Positions 31,750 to 42,904 are shown, numbered from the stretch's first letter. The stretch: DNA of 64,000 nucleotides from Craterostigma plantagineum (GCA_027422505.1 JAPQWV010000002.1:22018001-22082000); one strand, 5' to 3'. A program made the numbers and translations. Notes: a model not told the origin generated them from the letters alone.

Positions 31750-33487
31750 AATATAGGTGATGTTTTTGGTGACTTCTACGTGGGTTAAAATTCCAGATTT
31801 TCGAAGTAGTTATTTTTAAGAATACCTTGATGACTAATTGGATAGTTTTCGATAGTAGAACACCTTCAGTATTGGGAGAGTTTCGATGATTGGGAATTTT
31901 CGGTGGACTTGTACATTTGAGACACGCGAATGATATTGGTGATTAATTAGTTTCAAGATTAGAAAGTTCTCGGTATGTTCAAGGAAGTTTTCGTGATATT
32001 TTAAATGATTAGTACAAATTTCGCTGTCACATTTGGACAAAAAATTTCGGCAATATTACTTCTAAGTTTTCGGCAACTAATACTATTACTTAGAAGATTT
32101 CGGTATTCATTACTAAGTTTTGGTTCTCCACAAAAGTTATCGGTACAGCTTTGTAGTGAGTTTTCGGCACCCTCATGTTACAAAAGTGTTCATTGAGTCT
32201 TGAATATTATTGGTTGATTAATTAGTTTCAACTTTAGAAAGTTTTCGGCATTAGGTAAAAGTTTTCGGGATATTAGGGTTTTCATTGTCTAACTGTTTTC
32301 GATGTTTAAGAGTTTCAATATTTTTAGGGTTTTCAAGATTTTTAGGGGATATCTCTAGGGTTTTCACTATTTTATGTGATTTAGTAAATACACTGATATG
32401 GAAATATTTTCAATACTCAGAGGTTCGAAACGTAGGAGAATTACCAGATTACTTGACTAGCTACACCGGGAGGACAGGTAGGTGAAACATTCATCTATAA
32501 CGCGTAAACACATATCTGATATTTTTGTGTTCTTCGATGAATTATGCGTTTTACGTGTTTACGTACGTTTTCATGTGGAATCACGTTACCTTGTATTATC
32601 ACGTTATATGCATGCATGTACATTACATCTCATTTCACGGAGTGTGCCGTGGTGGAACGGCGGTACAGTATTGTACCTATTGAGTATATGGCCGATATCG
32701 GCCATCGACCTGTAGATGAGGCATGTGAGTGTGGGCATCTGCTTGTGCACCAGCGCTTGTGACGGTGAGCCATTGGCCCGTTGGACATTATGCGACAGAC
32801 TGCGAGCAACCTAGAAAGGAGCGACTTGGGATATCCCCAAGTAGGCTATCTGGTGTAGGCTACGCTGTCGCATGCGGGAGGGTGCGACCTGGAGGGTGCG
32901 ACCTGGGTACCCTTATGGGACCTAGTGTAGGCTACCAGCGTAGGCACCACATTAGGCAGAAGAGGCGACTGAGAGTGTGACCTGATACGGCTCAGGGAGG
33001 CTACTCAGTGTAGGCCACTGCCGTAGTGTTGTGATCGTGTTGTGGTTGTGTTCGTGATCGTGATAGTGATTTCGCATGATGATGCATATCATGGAGCCCA
33101 GGGCCCGTTGTAAGGTTGTGAGTGTATCCCGGTTGTGATGAGTGACGATGAGTGGCATTGCATTGGTGAGAATTGGGGGTGAGTGAACGTGATTGAGTCA
33201 CACGTGCATGTGCACTATTTTACCTACTGGGCAATAGCTCAGCGTTTACGTGTTGTAGGTAATCGACGATAGGCTAGTTATCGGAGCTTTCATGGGCTTT
33301 TGAGGGCGGGGCTGTATATGGATAACGGCCTGTGGGCGAGTGATAGGATGGTTTGGGCCCGCGGCCCGATTGTGTTAACTTTTTGTATAAACAAATATTT
33401 TTGTAAAATGGGTTCTCCGTGGCTTTCGCTGCTAAACCCGACGGAAGAAATCGCTAACTGGCTATTAGAAAGTGAGGGTCGTCACAT
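31750..33487 (+). repeat. LTR-like sequence of a gypsy-type element, plus orientation
   Basis: No coding. It opens with a region rich in GTTTTCGG words, then GTGTGGGCAT, repeated GTGTAGGCTAC and a tandem GAGGGTGCGACCTG, then TTTACCTACTGGGCAATAGCTC (an LTR-type phrase) and ends GAGGGTCGTCACA. The same series of features occurs in reverse in 33488-35272, so the two are members of one family placed head-on. The left boundary is uncertain. Confidence 0.45.
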
Positions 33488-35818
33488 TCCCAGGTCGTCC
33501 CCTCTACCATGCGGTAGACCACACTGGTTAGCCTACACTAAGGTTTCCCCCAAGATCGCTCGTTCCCATGTCGCTCCTTCCAGGTCGCTCCTCACCGCTA
33601 ACAGCACAGTTGCCTAAGCCAGTTAGCCTACGCTAGCATAGCTAGGTCGCTCCTCCTGCCTCAATAAATATAACCGACGGCATACCACACCGCCATGGTG
33701 CCATAGAAGTAGCCCTGACTCAACTGCGGCATCAAATGCCCACATTGGCAAATATCATGGGCTTTCAGGCGATAATAAAGTGCATGCTTATAACTCGTAA
33801 ACCCCCAAATGATTCGTGCATGCACATGATTAGGCCACATGAATAATACTGTAAACACTTACCATGCAGACGCATGTCACATAAATTTACGCAACAGTGA
33901 AATTACTAAGGCACATAGTCACGTAAGTCAATCGCACATAAATGACTATGTGTTGTAGTTGAAATTCCCACTTACCTGTCGTCCGAGATTAATGAGCTAA
34001 TAGTTCAGTGTAAGTTCCTAATTCTCGATCCTTAAGCACGAAAAGTTATAATATTAGTGTACTAGCTAAATTAAATGACTATATGAATTTTCAAAATATC
34101 TAAATGCTGAAAAATGTTGTATCGAAAATATTTATTTGAAATACGCAAGTTTTGAAATTTGAACTCGATGATAACGTTTCGAGAATTTCGAAAATCAGTT
34201 AATACCAAAAATTGTTTAAGTTCGAAGAATTGGCAATCGAAAATCAACTTGGTTCGAAAATTGAGCTGTTTCGAAAATTTGCTGCGAAAATTGATTTCGA
34301 GAATCTGGTTTCGAAATTTTGAACTGATTTCGAAAATCGACCTATTTTGAAAATTAGGTATTTCAAAAGTTATTTTCGAAAGCCTAGAAAATCTCAAAGC
34401 TTCGAAATAATTTTCGAAAGTCTAAGTTTCGAAATTTTGAGCCATTGAAGTTGGTTTCGAAAATTCCTTCGAATATGTTTCGAAAACTGACATTGCGAAA
34501 AAATCAATTGAATTGCAATTTAGGCCAGCGAAAGCACTCTCTCTCATACAGTTCGGCCCACGAAAGTTATTTTTGGCCCGAATTGGTCTCTCATTCACGA
34601 AAACTTTGAATTGCGAAAACCTTGAATTGCGAAAACTTCATATAACACAAAAAACTTTATTATGACCCGAAAAATTTGGTCAACACTCGAAAATATACTA
34701 TTGCGAAAAAACTTTATAACATGCTTGAAAGCTTAAGTCCACCCAAAAACTTTCAAATTGCGAAAATCAAACATTCCGAAAATCTGTCTTGACCACCAAA
34801 ATTCTCTTTTCATGCCCGAAAATCAAATGCAGAAAACTTTTCTATCATACCCGAAAATTAGTTATTCAACCCGAAAACTTATTTCTACCCGAAAATTATC
34901 AAAAACGAACTCAATCATCCGAAATCTGACTTCATAAAACACTTATAACATTCAAAACCTTAAAACCTTCGATCAAACTCATAGTTTTCAAGAACATGAT
35001 GAATTTTTGTAAGAACTTCAAACATGCTAATAATTTCAAAAAATCAAAATCTATATAAACATGAGCATATGAAATTTTTGTGCATGCTAATACTTAAAAT
35101 ATGCTAGATCATAAACTTAGAACAAAAATCAAGGTAAGAATTTATACTCTTTGAAGTTTGACTACTGTTCGAGCTCTCCTCCTCCTCCTCCTCAACACTT
35201 AGCTTTCGAAAGTTTTTGTTATGATATGAATTATTTTTCAGTCTTATCATAGCCTATCTTTGCGTGTAATAATAGACAGGCCCAACCGCCGGTTAACCGT
35301 AACCAGCGGTTGGTGGGTCTAACCGGCGGGGGCGGTTGCCGGTTAGCCGCCCCCGGTTGACGGTTAGACTAACCGGCGGTTACAACCGCCGATTTTTTAT
35401 TTTATTTTTTTAATTTTTTTAATTAATGTTTGAATCAAGTTTGGTTTAGTATATTCTTTGATCAAATTATGTATCGAAATCTACTATATAATTTGTAAGA
35501 CACTTACAAAAATCTACAACATTTTACAAAGAAGTTGTAGTACAAAATTTTAATTAACTAATTACAATACAATACAATACATAAATATAATTAAATTAGT
35601 CTCCGTACGGTCCCCGATCTCGGCAAATTTGAAGTACCTTATATTGAGGCTTCGTCCGAAAAAGGCTCCAACAAGTCCAGGCGCCGTTTTTGCTTAGGTG
35701 CATGAACTTGTTGAAGCCCATCACGAGCAAAGCCACTATTCTTCGAAAAAAAAAAATATGGTGAGAAGTTTTCAGTCTCCGTCCAGCTCCGGTTCGATCT
35801 TCGCAATCTTGAAGTATC

Positions 35819-36066
35819 GGACTTCAGCAAGTGCATGTGGGGAAGCAGCGAATGATTTCAAGAACGCTGACGAATTAACTATCGAGTATGATCCGTCAAC
35901 GCATCCTGCAATCACACGTTGCTACCTTGATTGCACTTGCCACTTTACAGCAAGTGCACTACATGCGAGAAAGCAGCGCATGATCTCTGGAGCTTTGACG
36001 AATCAACTATGATCCGTCAAAGCATCCCGAGATCACACATTGCTAACTTGATTGCATTGCACTTGC
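35819..36066. repeat. 123-bp tandem duplication inside the hAT element
   Basis: CAGCAAGTGCA, GAAAGCAGCG, GACGAAT..AACTAT and ATGATCCGTCAA occur in the same order in 35819-35941 and 35942-36066. The region lies 3' of the transposase; no coding function is apparent. Confidence 0.75.
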
Positions 36067-36185
36067 CCCTGTTCTTCGAAATCGAAATCATCTTCCCTAT
36101 GAAAAACAATGCGTAAACATGAGTTACAACTTACAATAGATGTTTAATTAAAAAAGAATAAAAATGAATTAAAGAGCTAATATTT

Positions 36186-36475
36186 AACTTATCTTTTTCG
36201 GGCTTCGTCGTCATAATCGGCTTGTGGAAATTTTGAAGTACCTAAAAATAAGAATTTATTTGTTAGTTATAATTTATACACCTTACAATAATTTAAAATT
36301 TGAGATGAAGATGGATACTTATCTTTTTCGGGCATCGTCGTCGTAATCGGCTTGTACAAATCTTGAGTTGAAGTACCTGAAAATAACAATTCATTAGTTA
36401 GCCGTAAACCTAACAATTATTTGTACAAAAAGAATTATAAGAGTCAGCTACCTATCTTTTTTCGGGCGTGTTTGT
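36186..36475. repeat. About 130-bp repeats with a TATCTTTTTCGGGC core
   Basis: Copies at 36186 and 36315 share TTATCTTTTTCGGGC, TCGTCGTC, TAATCGGCTTGT and TTGAAGTACCT; a partial third is at 36452-36471. On the minus strand each copy has an exon-like YDDEARKR frame, so this may be a duplicated 3' exon of the transposase transcript. Confidence 0.6.
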
Positions 36476-36713
36476 TGATGTGAAGTCCACGCCTCGCCGA
36501 ATGCCTCTAATAATCCTCGCCGTCACCGCCGCCATTGCCGCCGCCACTCATCTCCGTGCCAGTGGTGTCATCGAAAAGGTCGTCGGGCGAGACATTGGCA
36601 CGGTAATCTTGGGTGCGATACTCGGCTCGAGTCCAATCATCGAGAAGACATTGGTACTCGAGGTTGTCGACACCCAAGTTCAACGCTTCTAGCTCAAAGT
36701 CAAACCGCCCATG

Positions 36714-37135
36714 CTAAAAGCATGCTCCACCGCGACGGTCGAAATCGGGACGGAAGATCTCCCGAGCGATCCTCGCCAACGTTGGAGACGTCGGCGACAC
36801 TCTCGACCACCATCTAAGGACTTTGAACTCATCTTCGTCCTCGAACTCGAAAGTTGTCGACATAAAGTTATCGAGTTCTATGTAGGGGTTTTGGGAGGAT
36901 CTTGGATGCTTGTTTACGTTGAGAATGTCGTAGTAGTCGGCTAATCGTGAAGATCGACTACTAGTAGAACTAGATTGACCGCGCCCCGATCCCGATCGAT
37001 ACGTGTCATGGCCAAAATCGGGCTTATACTCTTTAAAGAGCTCCTTTAAAGACCCATGCTCTCGATCGAGTACGCTCAATAAATGCTATCGAGTGCCCTG
37101 CCCGACGACATCTTGTAGCACTCTAGTAGTCTACC
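36714..37135 (-). pseudogene. hAT transposase, C-terminal part
   Basis: The minus-strand frame contains DYYDILNVNKHPRSSQNPYI, FEFEDEDEFKVLRWWSRVSP and TSPTLARIAREIF. The last part is the hAT C-terminal dimerisation region (DxLxWWxxxxxxxPxLxxIAR). It directly continues the other half, which stops at 49086, once Athila-1 and one TSD copy are set aside. Stops near 37085 and a frame change downstream of AREIF indicate extra decay. Confidence 0.85.
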
Positions 37136-37140
37136 CATAC

Positions 37141-38752
37141 TGATAAACGTATTTTAGTATGTTTATTGTTATATTTATTTGGGCTATAATAGGATATTTT
37201 TGGTAATTCCGTGCATTTCTTGGCTCTATTTACACCCATTTAAATATTGTAGGACCTTAGAATGGTTATTGAGCGAAAGGGAACGAAAACGAGGCGAAAA
37301 CGGTGCGAAACGAATCAAGTATGAAGCTGTCAAGCACACTTCACGGCCGTGAATCCCTTGCAGGAGGCCGTGAACGTGGGCAGTAAGAGTAAGAAGTAAG
37401 CCTCCAGTGTCATGGCCGTGAACCCTGATGCACGAAGCCGTGAACGACAGCAGAGACTTAAATAAAGAAAAGACCTCAAGTGTCATGGCCGTGAAGCCTT
37501 ATGCAACAAGCCGTGAATCAAGGCAGAGAGTTCAACGAAGGAAAAATCCACTGATTCACGGCCGTGAATGTCAGTGCAAGAGTCCGTGACCTGTGCCATA
37601 GAAGTCAATATTTAGGGTTTTAGCCGCCATCACGGCCGTGAAGCCTATTGTAAGTGGCCGTGACTCATGGCAGAAAGTCAAGAATAGGGTTTAAGCCGCC
37701 GTCACGGCCGTGAAGGCCCGTTAAGTGGCCGTGAACGTGCCTAATTTTAGGGTTTTGGCCCAAATTCAATGCAAAAAAGGGGAGTTCTTCTCAGAACTCA
37801 AACACAACTTCATGGGGACAAAACCTTAGAGTAAAGAAGAGAAGGAAGAACACTAGAAGCAGTCCCGTGATTCGGAGAAGCTCAAGGGACGATCCAACAA
37901 CGAAGCTACGCTCATACGATCGAGGAACGAGAGCTCCACCTCAGAAACGCCATATTCACTTCTTAGGGAAGTTTTTATGAGTTCTCTATCCTCGTTTCCC
38001 TTAAATCTCGTTGTTGTGACGTTCAATATGAGTAGTTAATCCTCTTGTGTGTTCGGGAATAGATGAACGTTGGGTTATGTCGTAGTTAAGGCGTAGGATA
38101 ATCGTGAACACGTGTATTCGACTATTTATCGTTCTATGATATTGTTTCTTCGTATCAATATGTCTATGTGTTGATAGGAATGTGTGGTATATCGTTTAGG
38201 GCGACAGCTAAATAACGATCAGGCCGTTCGTAGACGTTAGGATTCGAGTATAGGGCGACAGCAAATACTCGATCCTCGCCATCTAGTAATCGCTAAACTT
38301 AGATTCCCACGAACGCTTAGGGCGACAGCAAATCCGCGAGTGGGTAGGAAGTTACTGCGATTTAGTCGATTTTCACGTAGGAACGATATTCCGTAGCTTT
38401 AGCCGACAGCACCTAGCGGGATTCGAATCCCGAACACATATTTATCATCTTAAGTCACTCTTATTACTTCTAGTTGTGTTCCTTAGTCTTCCGATCCTTT
38501 AAGTTGCTCTGTTAAGTTAGTTCGTAGTATAAACAAATCCTACTCTTTTATTTGGGCTAAATATCGATTCGATAGGTTAATACTAGTACTCAATTTATTC
38601 CTTGTGTTCGATACTCGGATATTCACTATAGCTATATTACAAACGATAGGTACACTGCCTATCGCGCGTGATTCTAGTTATAATATATTCGTTTTAATTA
38701 TTACTTGACGTACTCGCACGATCTTTAATTTAAACACACACGCAAGCGATCA
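37141..38752 (+). repeat. 5' LTR of Athila-1
   Basis: It contains six units of a palindromic TCACGGCCGTGA array (37333-37740), then four copies of a hairpin with loop AGGGCGACAGC (38191-38417) followed by the 16-bp palindrome CGGGATTCGAATCCCG (38417-38432). It is nearly identical to 47465-49080. The minus-strand ORF at 37226-37486 is an artefact of the array. Confidence 0.95.
37333..37740 (+). promoter_or_regulatory. TCACGGCCGTGA palindrome array in the 5' LTR
   Basis: About six units of 60-85 bp, each with CACGGCCGTGAA, about 12 bases, a second GGCCGTGAA/C, then a TGGCAG-like tail. The 12-bp core is self-complementary. In Athila-2 the corresponding array lies immediately upstream of a TATA box, so it probably belongs to the promoter-proximal U3 region. 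Confidence 0.65.
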
Positions 38753-38758
38753 AGTTTT

Positions 38759-38777
38759 TGGCGCCGTTGCCGGGAAG
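38759..38777 (+). other. Primer binding site of Athila-1 (tRNA-Asp)
   Basis: TGGCGCCGTTGCCGGGAAG lies six bases after the LTR. The first 16 bases match the complement of the 3' end of plant tRNA-Asp, the usual Athila primer. Confidence 0.9.
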
Positions 38778-38977
38778 TAGATTGATATTAGGAACACCCT
38801 AGTTCGGTAATTTAGCCATTTTATTTTGCATTTTTCAGTTTTTCATTAATTGCGTACTTGTTTTAATTGCGTCATTTATTTCCTACATCTTTTTTAGTCT
38901 CGTTACCTTTTCAGTGTATTTGTCTAGTTCTTCGCTAAATTTCGTTTTTATTCATTGAAGGTACCGTTTGACGGTGG

Positions 38978-40330
38978 ATGACCCGAAGCCACCCATCATG
39001 TCCAATTGTCGAAGGAGATCCAGATTTCGAGCGGAAATTGCGAAGGCAGCTCAGATACAATACAGAAGGCATGGCTAGTAATTATCAGGAAGCGTTGGTC
39101 AGTTATTCAGAGGATAACTCTCAGGAGTCAGCAGACAATTCTCGAACAGAGACGTCCAAAGACAATCGAGAGATAGAAGTCGAGATGGCAGACCGAAGAG
39201 TACCGACCCACCAAGACCAAGAAGAGGAACAATCTTTACAAGATCTACTTAAGAACGCCTCCCTCGGCGGTACAGAATCGGCGATTGTTATTCCTCCGAT
39301 CGCGAACAACGATTTTGAGCTGAAGCATGCTTGGCTTCAGATGATATTTCAGACGGCTCAGTTTGAGGGGAATCCTGATGATGATCCGTACTCCCACCTG
39401 AAGGCTTTTCTTACAGTAACAGACACCATTAAGATTAATGGGGTCCCGAGTGATGCGATTAAACTAATGTTGTTTCCATTCTCACTCAAGTACAGGGCGA
39501 AGGATTGGTTGGAGATGTTACCGCCCAGATCAATCACTACGTGGGAAGAACTACGAGCATCATTCATCGGCCATTACTTCCCACTGTCAAAGGTCCTAAG
39601 GTTGAAGACGGAGATCTCTCTCTTCCACCAGAAGGATTCAGAGAATCTCTATGAGGTGTGGGAGCGATACAAATCCTTATTGAAGAAATGCCCACAACAC
39701 GGGATGTCGAAGGCCGCTATGATCAACCGATTCCACGAGGGCCTCAATGATCAAACAGTTCATATGTTAGACGGAGCCGCGGGAGGAGGGCTCGTGAAGC
39801 TCAATGCCACAGACGCCTGGTATTTAATCGAAGACTACTCTAGGAACAGCTTCATGAGAGGCAACACGAGGATTAAGACTCCAGGAGTGTTTGGGGTGAG
39901 CGAGGAGACTGCTACACATGCCAAGATTGAGGCGTTGCAACAACATCTTGCAACTACCAATTCTCAGCTCCAGACGGTGATCAACACACTACTTCCAAAG
40001 GCCGGGCAAACACAGCCAGTACATGCCGTGATGACAAGCCCATCGCCTCAGAAGACGTATACACCACAATGCGAGATTTGTGGTGCAGCTCATGAGACCT
40101 CGGAGTGCCAAGTCGGACAATCACTGGAACACGTGGACTATATGGGGAATTACCAAGGCCAGCGGAATTTTCAACCTCGAGCACATCAAATCTATCATAT
40201 GGGAACCAAAACCACCATGGGCAGGGGCCACCAGGATTTCAACCTAGACCATCTGGTTTCCAAGGAGGAACATCACGTCCGTATCAGAACGCGTCTGCAG
40301 GGTCGGGATCCGATGATATGCGGGAGATGA
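38978..40330 (+). pseudogene. Athila-1 gag, 5' part to the frameshift
   Basis: ATG 38978 opens a 450-codon frame. The gag core is at about residues 110-260 (HAWLQMIFQTAQFEGNPDDD, LMLFPFSLKYRAKDWLEMLP, EVWERYKSLLKKCPQHGMS), followed by a Q-rich segment and a degenerate zinc knuckle CEICGAAHETSEC. From about 40175 a one-base shift takes the true sequence into the frame of 40105-41940, so the last 50 codons here are out of frame. Gag would build the particle. Apart from this shift the sequence is well preserved. Confidence 0.9.
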
Positions 40331-41940
40331 AGGATATGATGAAGACGCTCCTCACAAACTTCAGCAACACCACTCAAGCCCACGAGAGTCGAATGGATAA
40401 GATAGAGGAGTACATAGAAGTACGTGCCCAGAACACCGACGCCTCTATCAAGAAATTGGAGCAGCAAGTGGGCCAGTTAGCAAAGCAACTGGCAGAGCGA
40501 ACTCAAGGATCACTCCCGAGCTACACCGAGCCAAACCCTAAGGAGTATTGCAATGCGGTAACCCTGATAAGCGAGAGAGAATTGCAAGAAGTACCCGCCA
40601 AGCAGAATTCGAAGGAGATAACAGATTTCGAGAGCCACGACGAGCTAAAAGCGGAGAAAAGCAAAGGCAACGATGTCGAGAAGGTCAATGCTGACAAAGG
40701 AAATGCGCGACCATTCGTGAAGCCGTACCAGCCAAAGATTCCATATCCAGCTCGGTTGAGGGAGGTCGAACCTGAAAAGGAGGTGGTCGAACCCGAAAAA
40801 AAGGAGAACGCGCATGGAAAAGAAAAGGAGGAGGGGATTGCTCCAAGACCACCAGTCAATTCTTACACACCGAAGATTCCATATCCGGCTAGGTTCACAA
40901 GGGCGATGACTGACGAACCATTTGGTACGTACTTAGAGGAACAACGCACCAAGAAGGAAGTGAAGCCGGTCAATCGTGTCGAGGAAGACAAAGTCGACAA
41001 GGAGATGGAGGTCGTGACTACACCATCTGTCAAGGCGTTTCAACCAAAGAAGTATATTGTTGACGACGAGTTCGGTAAATTTCTTTCTCTTTTCAAGCAA
41101 CTACATATTAACTTACCGCTCGTCGAAGTCCTTGCACAGATATCTCGATGTGTGAAATACCTCAAGGACCTACTCACGAACAAACGCAAGCTCGAAGATG
41201 TTGCTGCTAATTGTCTTCGAGGGGAGTGCTCTGCCGTCGTGCAAATGAATATCCCGAAGAAGCTAAAGGATCCAGGGAGTTTCACTATACCTTGTCTTAT
41301 AGGAAATTTATATATTCATAAGGCATTTGTTGATTTAGGTGCTAGTATTAATTTGATGCCTTATTCTATGTTTAAGAAGCTTGGTTTAGGTGAACCCAAA
41401 CCCATTAGGATGAGTATACAACTAGCGGATAGATCTATTACGTATCCTAGGGGTATTATAGAGGATGTGTTAGTCAAGGTTAATAAGTTTATTATTCCAG
41501 TGGATTTTGTTATTCTTGATATGAAGGAAGATGAAAATGTACCATTGATCTTAGGGAGACCATTTTTAGCCACTGGAGAAACCATGATAGATGTTAAAAA
41601 CGGCAACTTGACGTTTACTATAGATGGAGAGAAAGTAACATTTTGCATGGCGGAAACTAAGAATGATGATATCAGCAAGCATGAAAATAATTATTCCTAT
41701 CCTGATTTTATTGATCAAAATTCTTCTATGTCTTTTTCAAGTTTATTGCAGGTTATCGAGAAGAAAGACACGAGGATAATCGAGGGAAGCAAAGAGGTGA
41801 ACAAAGAGATGCGTTTGATCGACGGACCACCGCTTTTAGAGTTTGAGCGGCAGCCAAACCATTTCAGTTGCGATTTTCCCGAGGGCGGTCCAAAACAACC
41901 GATGACAGTCCCCTCCAACCGTTTTTCCAAACCACCTTGA
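40105..41940 (+). pseudogene. Athila-1 gag C-terminus and aspartic protease
   Basis: From about 40180 this frame continues gag: HESRMDKIEEYIE, IKKLEQQVGQLAKQLAERTQ and GSLPSYTEPNPKEYCNAVTL, all Athila-typical. Three imperfect copies of a (Y/F)xPKxPYPAR-like motif follow (40720-41045). The protease is at about 41290-41660: KAFVDLGASINLMPYSMF (the Athila DLGAS active site in place of DSGAS), then VPLILGRPFLATGETMIDV. The frame ends at TGA 41938-41940 after a short acidic tail, and no RT follows. The following GCGCTTCTTGGGAGGCAACC is the phrase normally found after complete Athila coding regions. Confidence 0.9.
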
Positions 41941-42323
41941 AGACTCACTCGACTACGTCCAGCTCAGGACGTTAAAGAAGCGCTTCTTGGGAGGCAACCC
42001 AGGTATTCTATTTTATGTTTTAGGTATATAAAAAATAATAATAAAAAAAAAACTAATCTAAAACTATATATATATATATTAAATTAAATAAAACAATAAT
42101 AACAACAATAATAATAATAACAGTAATATTTAATTAATAATAAGTTTATTACAAACATTGAAGATGGGTACAACGCAGAATCGAAAGATGAGATAGATAC
42201 GATAATTTTACTTCATAAATGATGGTTACAATACCATTACAACGTGTGAAAGACCAACACAAAAGCAAATTAAAACTGCGAATAACAGACAGAACAATAG
42301 TTTATTTTGCTTCATAAGGGCGG
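41941..42323. other. Non-coding, with AT-rich tract and a duplicated mini-gene 3' end
   Basis: 41990-42160 is an AT-rich simple-sequence tract with a TA run near 42065. 42206-42290 repeats, with many changes, 42303-42390 (ACTTCATAA..GGTTACA..CACAA..AGCAA.TAAAACT). It is thus a diverged copy of the end of the antisense mini-gene. Confidence 0.6.
42301..42306 (-). terminator. Polyadenylation signal AATAAA of the antisense mini-gene
   Basis: The minus strand reads GCAAAATAAACT, placing AATAAA 17 nt past the stop codon of the ORF at 42488-42324. Confidence 0.5.
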
Positions 42324-42488
42324 TTACACACAAGTGCACCTTGTGATAACCCAACACACGAAAGCAAGTAAAACTCCAAACAAACCCAAAAGAAGAGCAA
42401 GGTAGAGTGACAACATATCTAAATTATGACGAATCCTTGCATATTCTTCACTCTCATTCTCACGGGCTTGCTGCTGTCCCCAATTCAT
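42324..42488 (-). CDS. Antisense 54-residue membrane micro-ORF in Athila-1
   Basis: ATG at 42488 to TAA at 42326-42324 on the minus strand. The protein begins MNWGQQQARENESEEYARIR, a soluble charged end, then has one hydrophobic stretch of about 22 residues (LSLYLALLLGLFGVLLAFVC, residues 26-45, plus WVI) and a short TRCTCV tail, as in a single-pass membrane protein. About 95 bp upstream is a TATA box (42588-42581), and AATAAA follows the stop. Antisense ORFs are known from some Tat/Ogre-group gypsy elements; whether this one is related is unknown. No family is recognised. Confidence 0.55.
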   Translation of the reverse strand: MNWGQQQARENESEEYARIRHNLDMLSLYLALLLGLFGVLLAFVCWVITRCTCV

Positions 42489-42580
42489 AGCGGCTAGCTA
42501 ACTCAGAAATATCGAAAATAAAACTGCTGAAGACGTGTGAATTATGATAGATGATGTTATTGAGTTATTCTACCAATGTC

Positions 42581-42590
42581 TATTTATAGG
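42581..42590 (-). promoter_or_regulatory. TATA box of the antisense mini-gene
   Basis: The minus strand reads CCTATAAATA, a plant-consensus TATA box, about 95 bp before the ATG at 42488, leaving room for a leader of about 65 nt. Upstream of it, further right, lies the inverted array at 42905-43768. Confidence 0.55.
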
Positions 42591-42904
42591 CATGAAGGGC
42601 ACAAAAACATCATTATCAAAACCAGCAAATCAAATAAATGATACAGACGAATTTTGACTTGGAGATCTGACGCCGCGCGAGAAAGTGATATTTCCTTTGT
42701 CGAATATTAGATTTTTCCTCGCGCCAATCGTTCTCGAAAAATTCGTCGATTGCGTACCAATCATAGTTAAAATATATATTATAATAATCATAATATATAT
42801 ATTAAAAAAATAATAATAATAAAATAAAATAAAATAAAAATAATAATAACAATAATAAAAAAAATAAAAAAATAAAAGAAGAAAATATATAAAAAAAAAG
42901 AATT
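42591..42904. other. AT-rich spacer between the antisense TATA box and the array
   Basis: 42770-42900 is mostly A/T simple sequence. 42660-42740 is mixed sequence with GCGCGAGAAAG and CTCGCGCC, a possible upstream promoter part. No ORF. Confidence 0.4.

Noticed and set aside
33300..33617. 105-codon plus-strand ORF
   Set aside because: It spans the junction of the two LTR-like sequences and contains no recognisable domain.
37226..37486. Minus-strand ORF in the Athila-1 LTR, repeated at 47550-47813
   Set aside because: Present twice only because the LTR is duplicated; it spans the palindrome array and has no coding signature.
38417..38432. tRNA gene suggested by GGGATTCGAATCCC
   Set aside because: Only a T-arm-like hairpin exists; no acceptor stem, D arm or anticodon arm surrounds it.
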